Counted from the first letter of the stretch, positions 7,956 to 16,791 are shown. The stretch: DNA of 38,123 nt from Deltaproteobacteria bacterium (GCA_016932595.1 JAFGCP010000087.1:1-38123), one strand, 5' to 3'. Notes: generated by a model not told the origin, from the letters alone. A program made the numbers and translations.

Positions 7956-8827
7956 CAAAAAAGCCAGAATGGATACGCGTTAAGGGTGTTGACGAGCGCG
8001 TTTTGAAAGAAATGAAAGCACTGCTGGACCGCTATCACCTGCACACGGTCTGCGAAAGCGCCGTTTGCCCCAATATGGGCAGCTGCTTCAAGGCTGGAAC
8101 GGCAACATTCATGATACTGGGCAATATCTGCACCCGAAACTGCGCCTTCTGCGGGGTAGCAACCGGCAAGCCGCTTGATCCCGACCCGGAGGAGCCGGAA
8201 AATGTAGCACTGGCATCGCGGGACCTGAAGCTCAAGCATGTGGTCGTTACGTCGGTCACACGCGATGATCTGCCCGATGGCGGGGCAGGGCAGTTTGCAA
8301 AAACCATTGCAGCCATTAATCGCATACTGCCCGAGGCAACTACGGATGTTCTTATCCCCGATTTGAAGGCATCAATTGATAATCTGAAAATCGTGATTGA
8401 TGCCCGGCCGGATATCCTTGCGCATAATCTTGAAACCGTACCGAGGCTGTACCTTGCCATGCGGCAGGGCGCAAGCTATGAAAATTCGCTGCAGGTGCTG
8501 GCGAATTCAAAAAAATTAAATCCTGATGTCTGCACGAAATCCGGTGTTATGCTCGGCGTAGGCGAGAAGCGCGAGGAGGTTATCGGCGTGATGCGCGACT
8601 TGAGCAGCGTGGGTTGTGATTTTTTGACTATCGGGCAGTACCTGCGTCCGGCTGCTGAAAATCTCGAAGTCACGGAGTTCATAACGCCCGAAGCATTTGA
8701 AGAATACCGCGTACTGGGCTATGAGATGGGCTTTCGCTATGTTGCCTCATCGCCCTTTGTTCGCAGTTCATTTCATGCTGAGGAGGCGCTTAAAGCCATC
8801 GGCTATTGCCATACACCTGCAAACTGA
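7946..8827 (+). CDS. lipA: Lipoyl synthase LipA
   Basis: A 293-residue radical SAM enzyme that inserts two sulfurs into the octanoyl chain. The auxiliary cluster ligands C36-x4-C41-x5-C47 and the radical SAM motif C62-x3-C66-x2-C69 are both complete, and the C-terminal RSSFHAEE carries the serine that ligates the sacrificial auxiliary cluster. It starts at GTG inside the end of lipB (10-nt overlap) after AGGGAGG, so translation is probably coupled. Length is normal for the family. Confidence 0.97.
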   Translation: MVITKKPEWIRVKGVDERVLKEMKALLDRYHLHTVCESAVCPNMGSCFKAGTATFMILGNICTRNCAFCGVATGKPLDPDPEEPENVALASRDLKLKHVVVTSVTRDDLPDGGAGQFAKTIAAINRILPEATTDVLIPDLKASIDNLKIVIDARPDILAHNLETVPRLYLAMRQGASYENSLQVLANSKKLNPDVCTKSGVMLGVGEKREEVIGVMRDLSSVGCDFLTIGQYLRPAAENLEVTEFITPEAFEEYRVLGYEMGFRYVASSPFVRSSFHAEEALKAIGYCHTPAN

Positions 8828-8841
8828 GCATTGCACAGCGA

Positions 8842-8867
8842 GCTCCCGGACTCCGGGGGCTTTTTTT
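8842..8867 (+). terminator. Terminator of lipB-lipA
   Basis: GCTCCCGG pairs with CCGGGGGC (one G-T pair) around an ACT loop, followed by seven T residues. It lies 14 bp after the lipA stop codon. Confidence 0.85.
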
Positions 8868-8940
8868 ACGGTACAATTTCACACTATATCAGTCCGCCTC
8901 ACCCGCATACTGCCCATGTACTGTTCCGTTTTCGTGATGT

Positions 8941-8970
8941 ATTTTTAAACCAGGCCCTTGGTTTAAAAAT
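8941..8970. repeat. Perfect AT-rich inverted repeat
   Basis: ATTTTTAAACCA and TGGTTTAAAAAT form perfect 12-bp arms around GGCCCT. It lies 245 bp upstream of the sigma-54 promoter of the glutamate synthase operon, in a 475-bp gene-free stretch where nothing else but that promoter is recognisable. It could be an activator or regulator binding site. Confidence 0.5.
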
Positions 8971-9214
8971 AGCAGGAAAGCCACCAAGGGCATGCTACAC
9001 TGTTAGATTAGTCCATACTGAAAACGAACTCGCGCATGAGTCTTTTGAGAAGTATGATACCCGTCAATATATTACAATAATGAAATGGTGCTTTACAAAA
9101 ATGTCATAATAGGGCTAACCAAACAACACCTGCTCCTGCTTAACTGTTTCTGCTTTTGCTGCCTGTTTTTAAATTACTGTTAATTTTCAATGTGTTACCG
9201 GTTTGATTTGATCA

Positions 9215-9230
9215 TGGCATCGCTTTTGCA
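9215..9230 (+). promoter_or_regulatory. Sigma-54 promoter of the glutamate synthase operon
   Basis: TGGCAT-CGCTT-TTGCA matches the -24/-12 consensus TGGCAC-N5-TTGCA with one mismatch and exact GG-N10-GC spacing. Transcription would start near 9241, about 60 bp before the first gene. Sigma-54 control fits nitrogen-assimilation genes, and a sigma-54 activator is encoded at 19652-21220. Confidence 0.7.
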
Positions 9231-9302
9231 AAGTGTATTTTTGAAATAAACATATTTTAAGAGCGCCACTGGCGCAGATTCAAGCCGAAGAGATCAGCCA
9301 TT

Positions 9303-11141
9303 ATGAAACTTGAAGACGAGTTCAGAACTAGTGCCGGCGGGATTAAAATTATTGGAAGTGCTGCTGAAAAAAACATGTACAGCCATGATATCGGCGATGT
9401 GCCGCATATCATGACGCAGACTTTTTTTCAAACGCAGCCTGATTTTGTCGTCCAGCCGCAGAGCATAGATGAGATCCAGAAGGTGCTCGCCTTTGCCCAT
9501 GAAAAGAAAATCCCGGTTATACCGCGAGGCGCAGCCTCGTGGGGGTTTGGTGGCGTTATTCCAACACAGGGAGGCATTGTTGTCGACCTTTCGCCGCTGC
9601 GCAAAATCCTTGTGCTCGACAAAGCACACAAGACCGTGACGGTTGAGGCTGGCGCCAGGTGGAGCGATATCGACATACTGGCTAAAAAAGACGACCTGTG
9701 CCTGATGACCTATCCTTCCAGCAAGTTCTCCACCGTTGCCGGCTGGATCGCCACCGGCGGCTACGGCATCAACAGCTACCGCTATGGACACATTGCTAAA
9801 CAGATCCAGTCAATGACCGTGGTCACCCCGGCCGGAGAGGTAAAAAAGTTGACGCCAGCTGACCGGGAATTCGATTTTTTCGTCTCCGGGGAGGGCCAGT
9901 TCGGTATAATTGCCGAAGTGACCCTCAAGCTTCGCGAACTGCCGAAAAACTCCTATGCGCATATTTTTTATTTTGCAACCGACAAGGATGCATTTGATTT
10001 CATAGCCCAGGCAGCCGGGCAGAAAACAGCTGCCAATGTGATCAGATTCATCGACGAGAATCACCTGCGTGAAACCAATGAAATAATGCACGCCAATGTC
10101 TTCAAGGAAAAGGCGGGCGTGCTGGTCGAATTTTCAAATACCGCTGAGGAACAGCAGTTTCTGGACCTTATCAGGCAATTCGGCACCTATGAGCAATCTC
10201 CTGCCTATGCTGCATCCTACTTGTGGAACGAGCGGCTCTTCGGCATGAAAGCAAAACGCCTGGGCCCGACGCTGCTGGCAAGCGAAGTTGTCCTGCCCAT
10301 AGCTGATGCCGCGGCCTTCATTGAGAAGGCTAAAACACTCGGAAGGTATTACGGGACCGAGATCTGTATTGATTCCTATATCCTGGACCAGAGCCGGGCC
10401 CTTATCATGACAACATTTCTCTGCGACTCGCGGAAGCTCAAGTACATGATCCACATGCCGCTTGTTTCCATGCTCACGCAGGCCGCCGTTTCCATGGGCG
10501 CCAAGCCCTACGGCCTGGGGATTTGGAATGCAGCTTTCGTCAACCATTTGTTCAGCTCCGAGCAGCAGGCTGAAATACGGGCCTACAAAGCAAAGACCGA
10601 CCCGAACGGCATCATGAACCCCGGCAAGCACCTTCGGGTTGGGTCGAAGTTCATGAACATTCCGGCGCTGCTGTTCCACCCCATGGTGTTCGGGCTTTCC
10701 ATGCGTTTGCTTATTCTGCTGTCGCCGATAATCGGCCCGATCGCGACCATGCTTTTCGGCAAGGACAAGAAGCTCGACTCCCTTGATCTTGAGCTCAGTA
10801 CGCATGCCTGCGCCAAGTGCGGCAACTGCATGGCCGTATGCCCGGCCTACCTGGTCCTTAAAAACGAGGCAGTCAGCGGCAAGGGTAAAATTGAACTTGC
10901 CAAAAAGCTCATTGCCGGGCAGCCCGTTACGGCCGAGGAGGCGGCAAACGCCTATATGTGCATGCACTGCAGGGCCTGCGAGGAAATCTGCCAAACCAAC
11001 CTCGACCTGATGACGCTCTGGGATGCACTGGAGCGCCGCCTTGAAGCCAATTTCGCCAGGCCGGATGAAAAAATCAAGGAATTTTTAAAAACCATAGATG
11101 CCAGCAAGGAATACTGGGACATGGTCGAGCGGAATTCATAA
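9303..11141 (+). CDS. FAD-linked oxidase fused to a 2x[4Fe-4S] ferredoxin domain
   Basis: A 612-residue GlcD-like 2-hydroxyacid dehydrogenase with a C-terminal ferredoxin module. The FAD-binding PCMH fold spans about residues 45-220 (PDFVVQPQSIDEIQKVL, IPVIPRGAASWGFGG, SKFSTVAGWIATGGYGINSYRYG in part), followed by the FAD oxidase C-terminal domain ending FGIWNAAFV...DPNGIMNPGKH. The cluster ligands are C503-x2-C506-x2-C509-x3-C513 and C553-x2-C556-x2-C559-x3-C563. It resembles GlcD joined to the N-terminal part of GlcF, without the CCG domains. As first gene of the glutamate synthase operon it may feed electrons to the ferredoxin domains of the next two subunits. The substrate (lactate, glycolate, 2-hydroxyglutarate or another) cannot be read from the sequence. 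Confidence 0.85.
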   Translation: MKLEDEFRTSAGGIKIIGSAAEKNMYSHDIGDVPHIMTQTFFQTQPDFVVQPQSIDEIQKVLAFAHEKKIPVIPRGAASWGFGGVIPTQGGIVVDLSPLRKILVLDKAHKTVTVEAGARWSDIDILAKKDDLCLMTYPSSKFSTVAGWIATGGYGINSYRYGHIAKQIQSMTVVTPAGEVKKLTPADREFDFFVSGEGQFGIIAEVTLKLRELPKNSYAHIFYFATDKDAFDFIAQAAGQKTAANVIRFIDENHLRETNEIMHANVFKEKAGVLVEFSNTAEEQQFLDLIRQFGTYEQSPAYAASYLWNERLFGMKAKRLGPTLLASEVVLPIADAAAFIEKAKTLGRYYGTEICIDSYILDQSRALIMTTFLCDSRKLKYMIHMPLVSMLTQAAVSMGAKPYGLGIWNAAFVNHLFSSEQQAEIRAYKAKTDPNGIMNPGKHLRVGSKFMNIPALLFHPMVFGLSMRLLILLSPIIGPIATMLFGKDKKLDSLDLELSTHACAKCGNCMAVCPAYLVLKNEAVSGKGKIELAKKLIAGQPVTAEEAANAYMCMHCRACEEICQTNLDLMTLWDALERRLEANFARPDEKIKEFLKTIDASKEYWDMVERNS

Positions 11142-11146
11142 GAAGC

Positions 11147-11169
11147 AGGGGCGTAGGCCATACGCCCCT
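11147..11169. repeat. GTAGGGGCG-type palindrome
   Basis: AGGGGCGTA (11147-11155) and TACGCCCCT (11161-11169) form a perfect 9-bp stem with a GGCCA loop, between genes one and two of the glutamate synthase operon. It belongs to the same family as the element at 14092-14119. Confidence 0.8.
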
Positions 11170-11203
11170 ACACATGATCCTAATCCTATTGAATGTAGTG
11201 CGT

Positions 11204-12601
11204 ATGCCGAAAAAATATCACATTGAAATTAACCCCACGCCCCTGGACCTGAAGCTTGTAGCCAAGTTCAAAATCACCCGGGGCGAAAACTGCATTAACT
11301 GCGGAAAGTGCACCAAGGTCTGCATTTATGAAGCGCACAAGCGCTCTGAGGCTGATATCCGCAAGATTGCCGAACCCTACATGGTGGCGTGCAAAAATTG
11401 CTTCCGATGCATTCAGGAATGCCCGCGCGGCGCATTAGTGAAATCTCTCGATCCCGAGTTCCAGGCCCTGGGCGGGCCGTACTGGAAGCCCGACATGTTC
11501 CTTTCCATCTGGAAGCAGGCCGAAGACGGCAAGGTGCCCGTATCGGGCGCCGGGTACCGCGGTCCTTTTACGGGCCCGGGTTTTGACGGCATGTGGACCG
11601 ACATGTCCGAGATCGTCCGGCCAACGCGCGACGGCATTCACGGACGCGAGTATATTTCGACCGCCGTGGAGCTGGGCAGAAAGCTCAACCACCTCGAGTT
11701 CGACGCCTCGGGCGCCCTTGTTTCGAAGGTTTTCGACGTTGTCAATGTGCCGATTCCGATTATTTTAGACATACCATCATCGGAACTCATCACGCCCAAT
11801 ATCAAGCAGGCAATCGTAGCGGCAGCCAAAAAAATTGATTCCTTCGTCATACTCCCTGCTGAAAACATCACCGATGATGTGCAAAAAAACATGCAGCATA
11901 TTATACCGCTGATGAGCGCCGAGCAGGTCCTTTTCCACGCTGAGCTTATCAGGCATGCACGGGTCATTGCCATCGACTACAGCGATGCTTTGCTGAAAAA
12001 TTTCTGCAGTATACGTGAATCGGTCAGAAATCTGTCCCCTGCTCTGGTCATCGTTCGCATCCCCGCATCATCCGGTATAGAGGAACGGGTTGTTGAGCTT
12101 GTACGGGCAGGTGTTGAAATCGTACAGATCGCCGCAGATTACTGCGGCATGGAAGTACCGGGAGGCCGCTATATCAAGGATGTTATCCGGGCTGTCCATT
12201 TGCGGCTGGTAGATGAGCGGGTACGCGATGAAATCTCGATTATTGCTTCCGGCGGTATTGCCATGGCCGAACATGTTCCCAAAGCCTGTATTTGCGGCGC
12301 TGACCTTACCGCGGTAGGGCTGCCTCTCCTTATCGCCCTGGGAGCGCTCGTGTATCAGGAGCCGGAAAAGAAAATTGTCATGCCCGAGGGTATAGATACA
12401 GTACCGGTAGCCATCGCGCGGCAGCGCATAGTAAATCTCATGGGCGCCTGGCACTCGCAGATTCTTGAAATGATGGGAGCTATGGGCATCCGTGAGGCCA
12501 GACGGCTGCGGGGCGAAACGGGCAGGGCGATATTTTTCGATGAAATCGATAAGGATATTTTTGGTAAACTTTTTCAGAACCAGGAAGCGGCAAGCGTATG
12601 A
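11204..12601 (+). CDS. Glutamate synthase-like paralogue with ferredoxin domain, catalytic motifs lost
   Basis: About 465 residues from the ATG at 11204; a longer frame from 11174 would start inside the repeat and is less likely. The N-terminal ferredoxin domain has two clusters: C30-x2-C33-x2-C36-x3-C40 and C63-x2-C66-x2-C69-x3-C73. The rest is a TIM-barrel-like domain matching the FMN domain of glutamate synthase in layout: the segment before the barrel (REYISTAVELGRKLN) parallels the next gene (REEISTAIRLNRR), and ASGGIAMAEHVPKACICGAD parallels ASGGIRTAHDLVKAICLGAD. The FMN/substrate motifs of the next gene (GGGMSFGS, GEGG, KPGLGG, HIDGGYGGTG) and its cysteine cluster are absent. It is probably a structural or electron-transfer subunit. 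Its stop overlaps the next start as ATGA. Confidence 0.75.
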   Translation: MPKKYHIEINPTPLDLKLVAKFKITRGENCINCGKCTKVCIYEAHKRSEADIRKIAEPYMVACKNCFRCIQECPRGALVKSLDPEFQALGGPYWKPDMFLSIWKQAEDGKVPVSGAGYRGPFTGPGFDGMWTDMSEIVRPTRDGIHGREYISTAVELGRKLNHLEFDASGALVSKVFDVVNVPIPIILDIPSSELITPNIKQAIVAAAKKIDSFVILPAENITDDVQKNMQHIIPLMSAEQVLFHAELIRHARVIAIDYSDALLKNFCSIRESVRNLSPALVIVRIPASSGIEERVVELVRAGVEIVQIAADYCGMEVPGGRYIKDVIRAVHLRLVDERVRDEISIIASGGIAMAEHVPKACICGADLTAVGLPLLIALGALVYQEPEKKIVMPEGIDTVPVAIARQRIVNLMGAWHSQILEMMGAMGIREARRLRGETGRAIFFDEIDKDIFGKLFQNQEAASV

Positions 12602-14079
12602 AACCAGACAGCGTAGTTATAAAACCAATCCCATCGCGGTTCAAGCATCAGGTGCCCAAGTACAAGGTCACCAGGTCTGATGCCTGCATTAACTGCGGCA
12701 TGTGTGCGAAAAGCTGCCCTTACGGGGTGCACGAGCGCATCGAGGGCCACAATAAAATGCGGCCGCCCATCGACTATAAATGCATCGGCTATGAGTGCCG
12801 CAAGAATGACGAGTTTTACTGCGTGTACCGCTGCCCCCGCAAGGCACTGAGCCTGTCACTCAATCCAATGTATGACGCCCTGGGGGACTGCCGCTGGACC
12901 TCGGACATGATTGTTGCAACCTGGATCATGGCCGAGACAGGGTATCCGCCCGAGCGCACGGATCTGGGGTATAATCTCGGCAATTCCGGCGGCGGCTTCG
13001 ACAAGCTGCGCCTGAAGTTCCCGGAAAACCCCGCCAAAGTGAATCGTGAGGAGATTTCAACGGCCATACGCCTGAACCGAAGGGCTGACGGCCGCGCAGA
13101 TGTGGTGATATCGACGCCCGTCTATGGCGGAGGCATGTCCTTCGGCTCGGTGAGCCTTGCGACGATGCTGTCAAAGGCCCGCAATGCAAAAATATGGAAC
13201 ACCTTCACCTGCACCGGCGAAGGCGGGTATCCGGAAATGCTGTATCCCTATGATGATCACGTGATCACCCAGGTCGCCACCGGCCTTTTCGGTGTGCGAG
13301 AGGAAACGATCCAGCGCGTCAAGATCGTTGAATTCAAGTATGCCCAGGGAGCAAAGCCGGGCCTTGGCGGGCATCTGCTCGGCACAAAGAATACCGAAAG
13401 CGTCGCCCGGATGCGCGAGGCTGTTCAGGGCACGCCCCTGTTTTCGCCTTTTCCCTTCCACTCGGTCTACTCCATCGAGGACCACAAAAAGCATATCGAC
13501 TGGATCAAGCAGATGAACCCGAAGGCCCTGGTATCGGTTAAGGTTTCAACGCCCAATGACGTCGACATGGTAGCTGTCGGATCCTATTATGCCGGCGCCC
13601 ACATCATCCACATCGACGGCGGTTACGGAGGTACGGGCGCGGCGCCCGATATCGCGAAAAAAAATATCGCCATGCCCATCGAGTACGCAATCCCGAAGGT
13701 GCACAATTTTCTCAGGGACGAAGGCGCCCGTGATGTGGTGACCCTTATCGCCTCCGGCGGAATACGCACCGCCCATGATCTTGTCAAGGCCATATGTCTC
13801 GGCGCCGACGGCGCGGTCATAGGAACGGCTGAAATGGTAGCTCTTGAGTGCGTCCGCTGCGGGAATTGCGAATCGGGCCGGGGCTGTGCCCGCGGCATCG
13901 CCTCGACTGACTCGGAGCTTGCAGACCTGTTCAATGACGACTGGGCGACTCAGCGACTCACCAACCTGTACCATGCCTGGAACTACCAGCTCGTCGACAT
14001 ATTGCAGCGCATGGGCATGAAAAGCGTCACCGAGCTGGTGGGCCGGACCGACTTGCTCGAGCATGTTGATTATAGTTAA
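12598..14079 (+). CDS. gltB: Glutamate synthase, FMN-binding catalytic subunit with ferredoxin domain (archaeal type)
   Basis: 493 residues. Catalyses reduction of 2-iminoglutarate, formed from 2-oxoglutarate and ammonia, to glutamate on FMN. The N-terminal ferredoxin domain has C30-x2-C33-x2-C36-x3-C40 and C62-x4-C67, C75-x3-C79. The Glu_synthase barrel follows with STPVYGGGMSFGS, CTGEGGYPE, AQGAKPGLGGHL, HIDGGYGGTGAAP and LIASGGIRTAHD. Cys418, Cys421, Cys424 and Cys430 sit where the [3Fe-4S] cluster of GltB is bound. There is no glutaminase or GXGXG domain; these are supplied by the next gene, as in the split archaeal-type enzyme. No GltD-like NAD(P)H subunit is present, which argues for a ferredoxin-type or FAD-subunit electron donor. 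ATGA overlap with the gene before. Confidence 0.93.
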   Translation: MKPDSVVIKPIPSRFKHQVPKYKVTRSDACINCGMCAKSCPYGVHERIEGHNKMRPPIDYKCIGYECRKNDEFYCVYRCPRKALSLSLNPMYDALGDCRWTSDMIVATWIMAETGYPPERTDLGYNLGNSGGGFDKLRLKFPENPAKVNREEISTAIRLNRRADGRADVVISTPVYGGGMSFGSVSLATMLSKARNAKIWNTFTCTGEGGYPEMLYPYDDHVITQVATGLFGVREETIQRVKIVEFKYAQGAKPGLGGHLLGTKNTESVARMREAVQGTPLFSPFPFHSVYSIEDHKKHIDWIKQMNPKALVSVKVSTPNDVDMVAVGSYYAGAHIIHIDGGYGGTGAAPDIAKKNIAMPIEYAIPKVHNFLRDEGARDVVTLIASGGIRTAHDLVKAICLGADGAVIGTAEMVALECVRCGNCESGRGCARGIASTDSELADLFNDDWATQRLTNLYHAWNYQLVDILQRMGMKSVTELVGRTDLLEHVDYS

Positions 14080-14091
14080 AAATGAATAATG

Positions 14092-14119
14092 GTAGGGGCG
14101 GTTCGCTAACCGCCCCTAC
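14092..14119. repeat. GTAGGGGCG-type palindrome, perfect copy
   Basis: GTAGGGGCGGTT and AACCGCCCCTAC form a perfect 12-bp stem with a CGCT loop. It lies between genes three and four of the glutamate synthase operon. There is no T run, so it need not terminate transcription, although it could weaken it or stabilise the upstream mRNA. Confidence 0.85.
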
Positions 14120-14148
14120 AGATGAAATTTTATATCGGAGTTCATATA

Positions 14149-16791
14149 ATGAACAGAGCAGAACAAATTCTTGAATCCCGCACAGAGCTGTGCCGCCAGG
14201 TGCCCCCGCTTGCCCGGAACACCGAAGAGGAAGGCGGCTGCGGTGTTACCGGTTTCATCAGCTCCATCCCCGTGACGGGAAAAAATATTTTTGAACCCTC
14301 GGTGCAGATGCACAACAGGGGCAACGGCAAGGGCGGAGGTATCGCTGCCGTTGGCTTCATCCCCGAAGCGCTGGGTGTGTCGCGGCAGGTGCTGGACGAC
14401 GACTATATGCTGCACATCGCGCTGCTTGACGAATCTGCTGCCCCTGCAATCGAACAGCAGTTCATCTTCCCCTGCTTCACCATCGATAAATCGGAAAAGC
14501 TCGAACGCATCGACGACTACCGCAGCATCGGCCTTGAGGTGAAGCCGCCCGAGATCATCCGGTATTTTGTAAGGGTAAAAGCAGACGTGCTTGACGCATT
14601 TATCAGCGACAATGGCCTAACGGCCCTTGACCGCCGCGATGCCGAAGACGAGTTCGTGTACCGCAACAGCTTTAAAATCAACGCGAAATATTATGCCTCC
14701 CTGGGCGAGAAAAAAGCCTTTGTCATGTCCCACGGCCGCAACATGATGATACTGAAAATCGTGGGCTATGCTGAAAACGTGGTGAAGTATTACAAGCTTG
14801 AGGAGTTCAAAGCCCATGCCTGGATCGCCCATCAGCGCTACCCGACCCGCGGCCGCGTGTGGCACCCCGGCGGCTGCCATCCCTTTAGCGCCCTCAATGA
14901 GGCCCTGGTGCACAACGGCGACTTCGCCAACTACCAGTCCGTAAGCGAGTATCTGAAGCAGCGCAATTATATTCCGCTGTTTCTCACCGATACCGAAGAG
15001 GCTGCGCTCATGCTCGACCTGTGGAGCCGCGTGTACAAGTATCCCCTGGAATATCTGATTGAGGCCCTGGCGCCCACATCGGAAATGGATTTTGATCTGC
15101 TGCCTCCTGCTAAGCAAAAGATATATAAAGCCATTCAGACGCATCATGTTGGCGCATCCCCTGACGGCCCCTGGTTTTTTATCATCGCGCGCAATAACAT
15201 AGCCGATAAAGCGCTGCAGCTTATCGGCATAACTGATACGGCCATGCTGCGGCCCCAGGTATTCGCCCTGCAGGAAAGCGGCGATGTGCAGATCGGCCTC
15301 GTGTGCTCGGAAAAGCAGGCAATTGACGCGACCCTCATGTCCCTCGAGCGCGAGGATGCCAGGTTCCGGCCTGTTGCCGACAAGTACTGGAATGCCCGCG
15401 GCGGCAGCTATACCGACGGCGGCTCCTTCATCTTCAGTCTTGTCGACAGCGATAACGGCGCAAAAAAACTCATCTGCACGGATAAGTTCGGAAACAGTAT
15501 CACCACACCCCGTGACCAGCAGATCTGCACCATGCCCTCAAAGGCGACCGATGCTGACGTTCAGGCCGCAGCAGCCAGGTTTGCCCCCTTGTTCCAGGCA
15601 GGGGCCGATGCGGCAGCGGCAGGCGTTTTTTCCTCTATCCGGGACGGGCTGAAATCGTTTTCAGCCGAGACATTCACCTGCAGTATCAAGGCACTTGAAC
15701 ATATCGGCCTGCAGAGCGATGCCAACAAGACCATCGCCATTGAAGCTCTGACCATGCTGAGTGACCGGCGCTATGCTACGGGATCGGTGAAGCGCGGTTC
15801 CCTGTTGCATGTGCTCAAAGCAAGCCTTGACGCGATATTCGCCGCTACACCGGGCATAACCGAATCCTCCGGCTCGAAATACAGTCATATCGATTTCGAT
15901 ACCCGGAAACACCTCCGCGCACCCCTCCGGGATGATGCGGTGCTGGTCATTGACGCCGAGAAATTCGAGCCCGAGGGCGACCTGTGCGATGCTGTCCTGA
16001 TTGTGGCGGCCTACAAGCTGGGGTGGCGGCGGTTTATTGTTTATAAATACCGCGGCCAGCGCTTTACGGGCTGCGGCTTCGGCGCAGCCACCGAAGGCGT
16101 GCGCATCGACGTGTACGGAGCATCGGGTGATTATCTCGCCTCGGGCATAGACGGCATGGAAATTCATGTGCACGGCAATGCCCAGGACCAGCTCTGCCAG
16201 ATCATGAAGGCCGGCAAGCTCGTCGTGTACGGCGATGTGGGCCAGACTTTCATGTACGGCGCCAAGGGCGGTACAGCCTATATTCTGGGGAATGCAGCGG
16301 GCCGGCCCCTGATCAATGCCGTGGGCAAACCCCGCGTTGTGATTAACGGCACAGCCCTTGATTATCTGGCCGAATCATTCATGGCCGGCGATCCGCTGAG
16401 CGGCGGTGGCTTTGTCGTACTCAACGGCATTGGTTTTGACGATCGGGACGGCAGTATCAGGGAATACGATTCCCCCTACCCGGGCTCGAATATTTTCTCC
16501 CTGGCCTCCGGCGGCGCCATTTATGTCCGTGATCCGCGGGGCAGGCTGGTCGACGAGCAACTCAACGGCGGCCAGTATTTCGAGCTCACGGATGCCGACT
16601 GGCAACTGATCAAACCCTATCTTGAGGAAAATGAAAAGCTGTTCGGCATCGCTGTCGATGAACTGCTGACCGTGGACGGGAAGAAACTCCAACCCGCGCA
16701 GGTGTACCGCAAAATAGGACCAAAAAAAGCGGCTCCGGAAGTGGTTAAAATTGACAGCGGGCTTGAAGAGTCATGCACGTGTGAAAAATGA
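14149..16791 (+). CDS. Glutamate synthase glutaminase domain fused to GXGXG domain
   Basis: 880 residues. The N-terminal class II amidotransferase domain (about residues 31-440) hydrolyses glutamine; its nucleophile should be Cys31 in EEGGCGVTGF, with AWIAHQRYPTRGRVWHPGGCHPF split over the Arg-binding loop and ALVHNGDF as the oxyanion region. Since Cys31 must become N-terminal, a 30-residue leader has to be removed. The C-terminal part (about 640-830) is the GXGXG beta-helix of the GltB alpha subunit (GATEGVRIDVYGASGDYLAS, GNAQDQLCQIMKAGKLVVYG, GAKGGTAYILGNAAGRPL). The central FMN domain is missing and is provided by the preceding gene. Start chosen at 14149 because GGAG lies eight bases upstream; an ATG nine codons earlier has none. 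Confidence 0.9.
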   Translation: MNRAEQILESRTELCRQVPPLARNTEEEGGCGVTGFISSIPVTGKNIFEPSVQMHNRGNGKGGGIAAVGFIPEALGVSRQVLDDDYMLHIALLDESAAPAIEQQFIFPCFTIDKSEKLERIDDYRSIGLEVKPPEIIRYFVRVKADVLDAFISDNGLTALDRRDAEDEFVYRNSFKINAKYYASLGEKKAFVMSHGRNMMILKIVGYAENVVKYYKLEEFKAHAWIAHQRYPTRGRVWHPGGCHPFSALNEALVHNGDFANYQSVSEYLKQRNYIPLFLTDTEEAALMLDLWSRVYKYPLEYLIEALAPTSEMDFDLLPPAKQKIYKAIQTHHVGASPDGPWFFIIARNNIADKALQLIGITDTAMLRPQVFALQESGDVQIGLVCSEKQAIDATLMSLEREDARFRPVADKYWNARGGSYTDGGSFIFSLVDSDNGAKKLICTDKFGNSITTPRDQQICTMPSKATDADVQAAAARFAPLFQAGADAAAAGVFSSIRDGLKSFSAETFTCSIKALEHIGLQSDANKTIAIEALTMLSDRRYATGSVKRGSLLHVLKASLDAIFAATPGITESSGSKYSHIDFDTRKHLRAPLRDDAVLVIDAEKFEPEGDLCDAVLIVAAYKLGWRRFIVYKYRGQRFTGCGFGAATEGVRIDVYGASGDYLASGIDGMEIHVHGNAQDQLCQIMKAGKLVVYGDVGQTFMYGAKGGTAYILGNAAGRPLINAVGKPRVVINGTALDYLAESFMAGDPLSGGGFVVLNGIGFDDRDGSIREYDSPYPGSNIFSLASGGAIYVRDPRGRLVDEQLNGGQYFELTDADWQLIKPYLEENEKLFGIAVDELLTVDGKKLQPAQVYRKIGPKKAAPEVVKIDSGLEESCTCEK

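Noticed and set aside
10134-10994. 286-codon open frame antisense to the FAD-linked oxidase
   Set aside because: Shadow of a strongly conserved gene; no ribosome site or motif.
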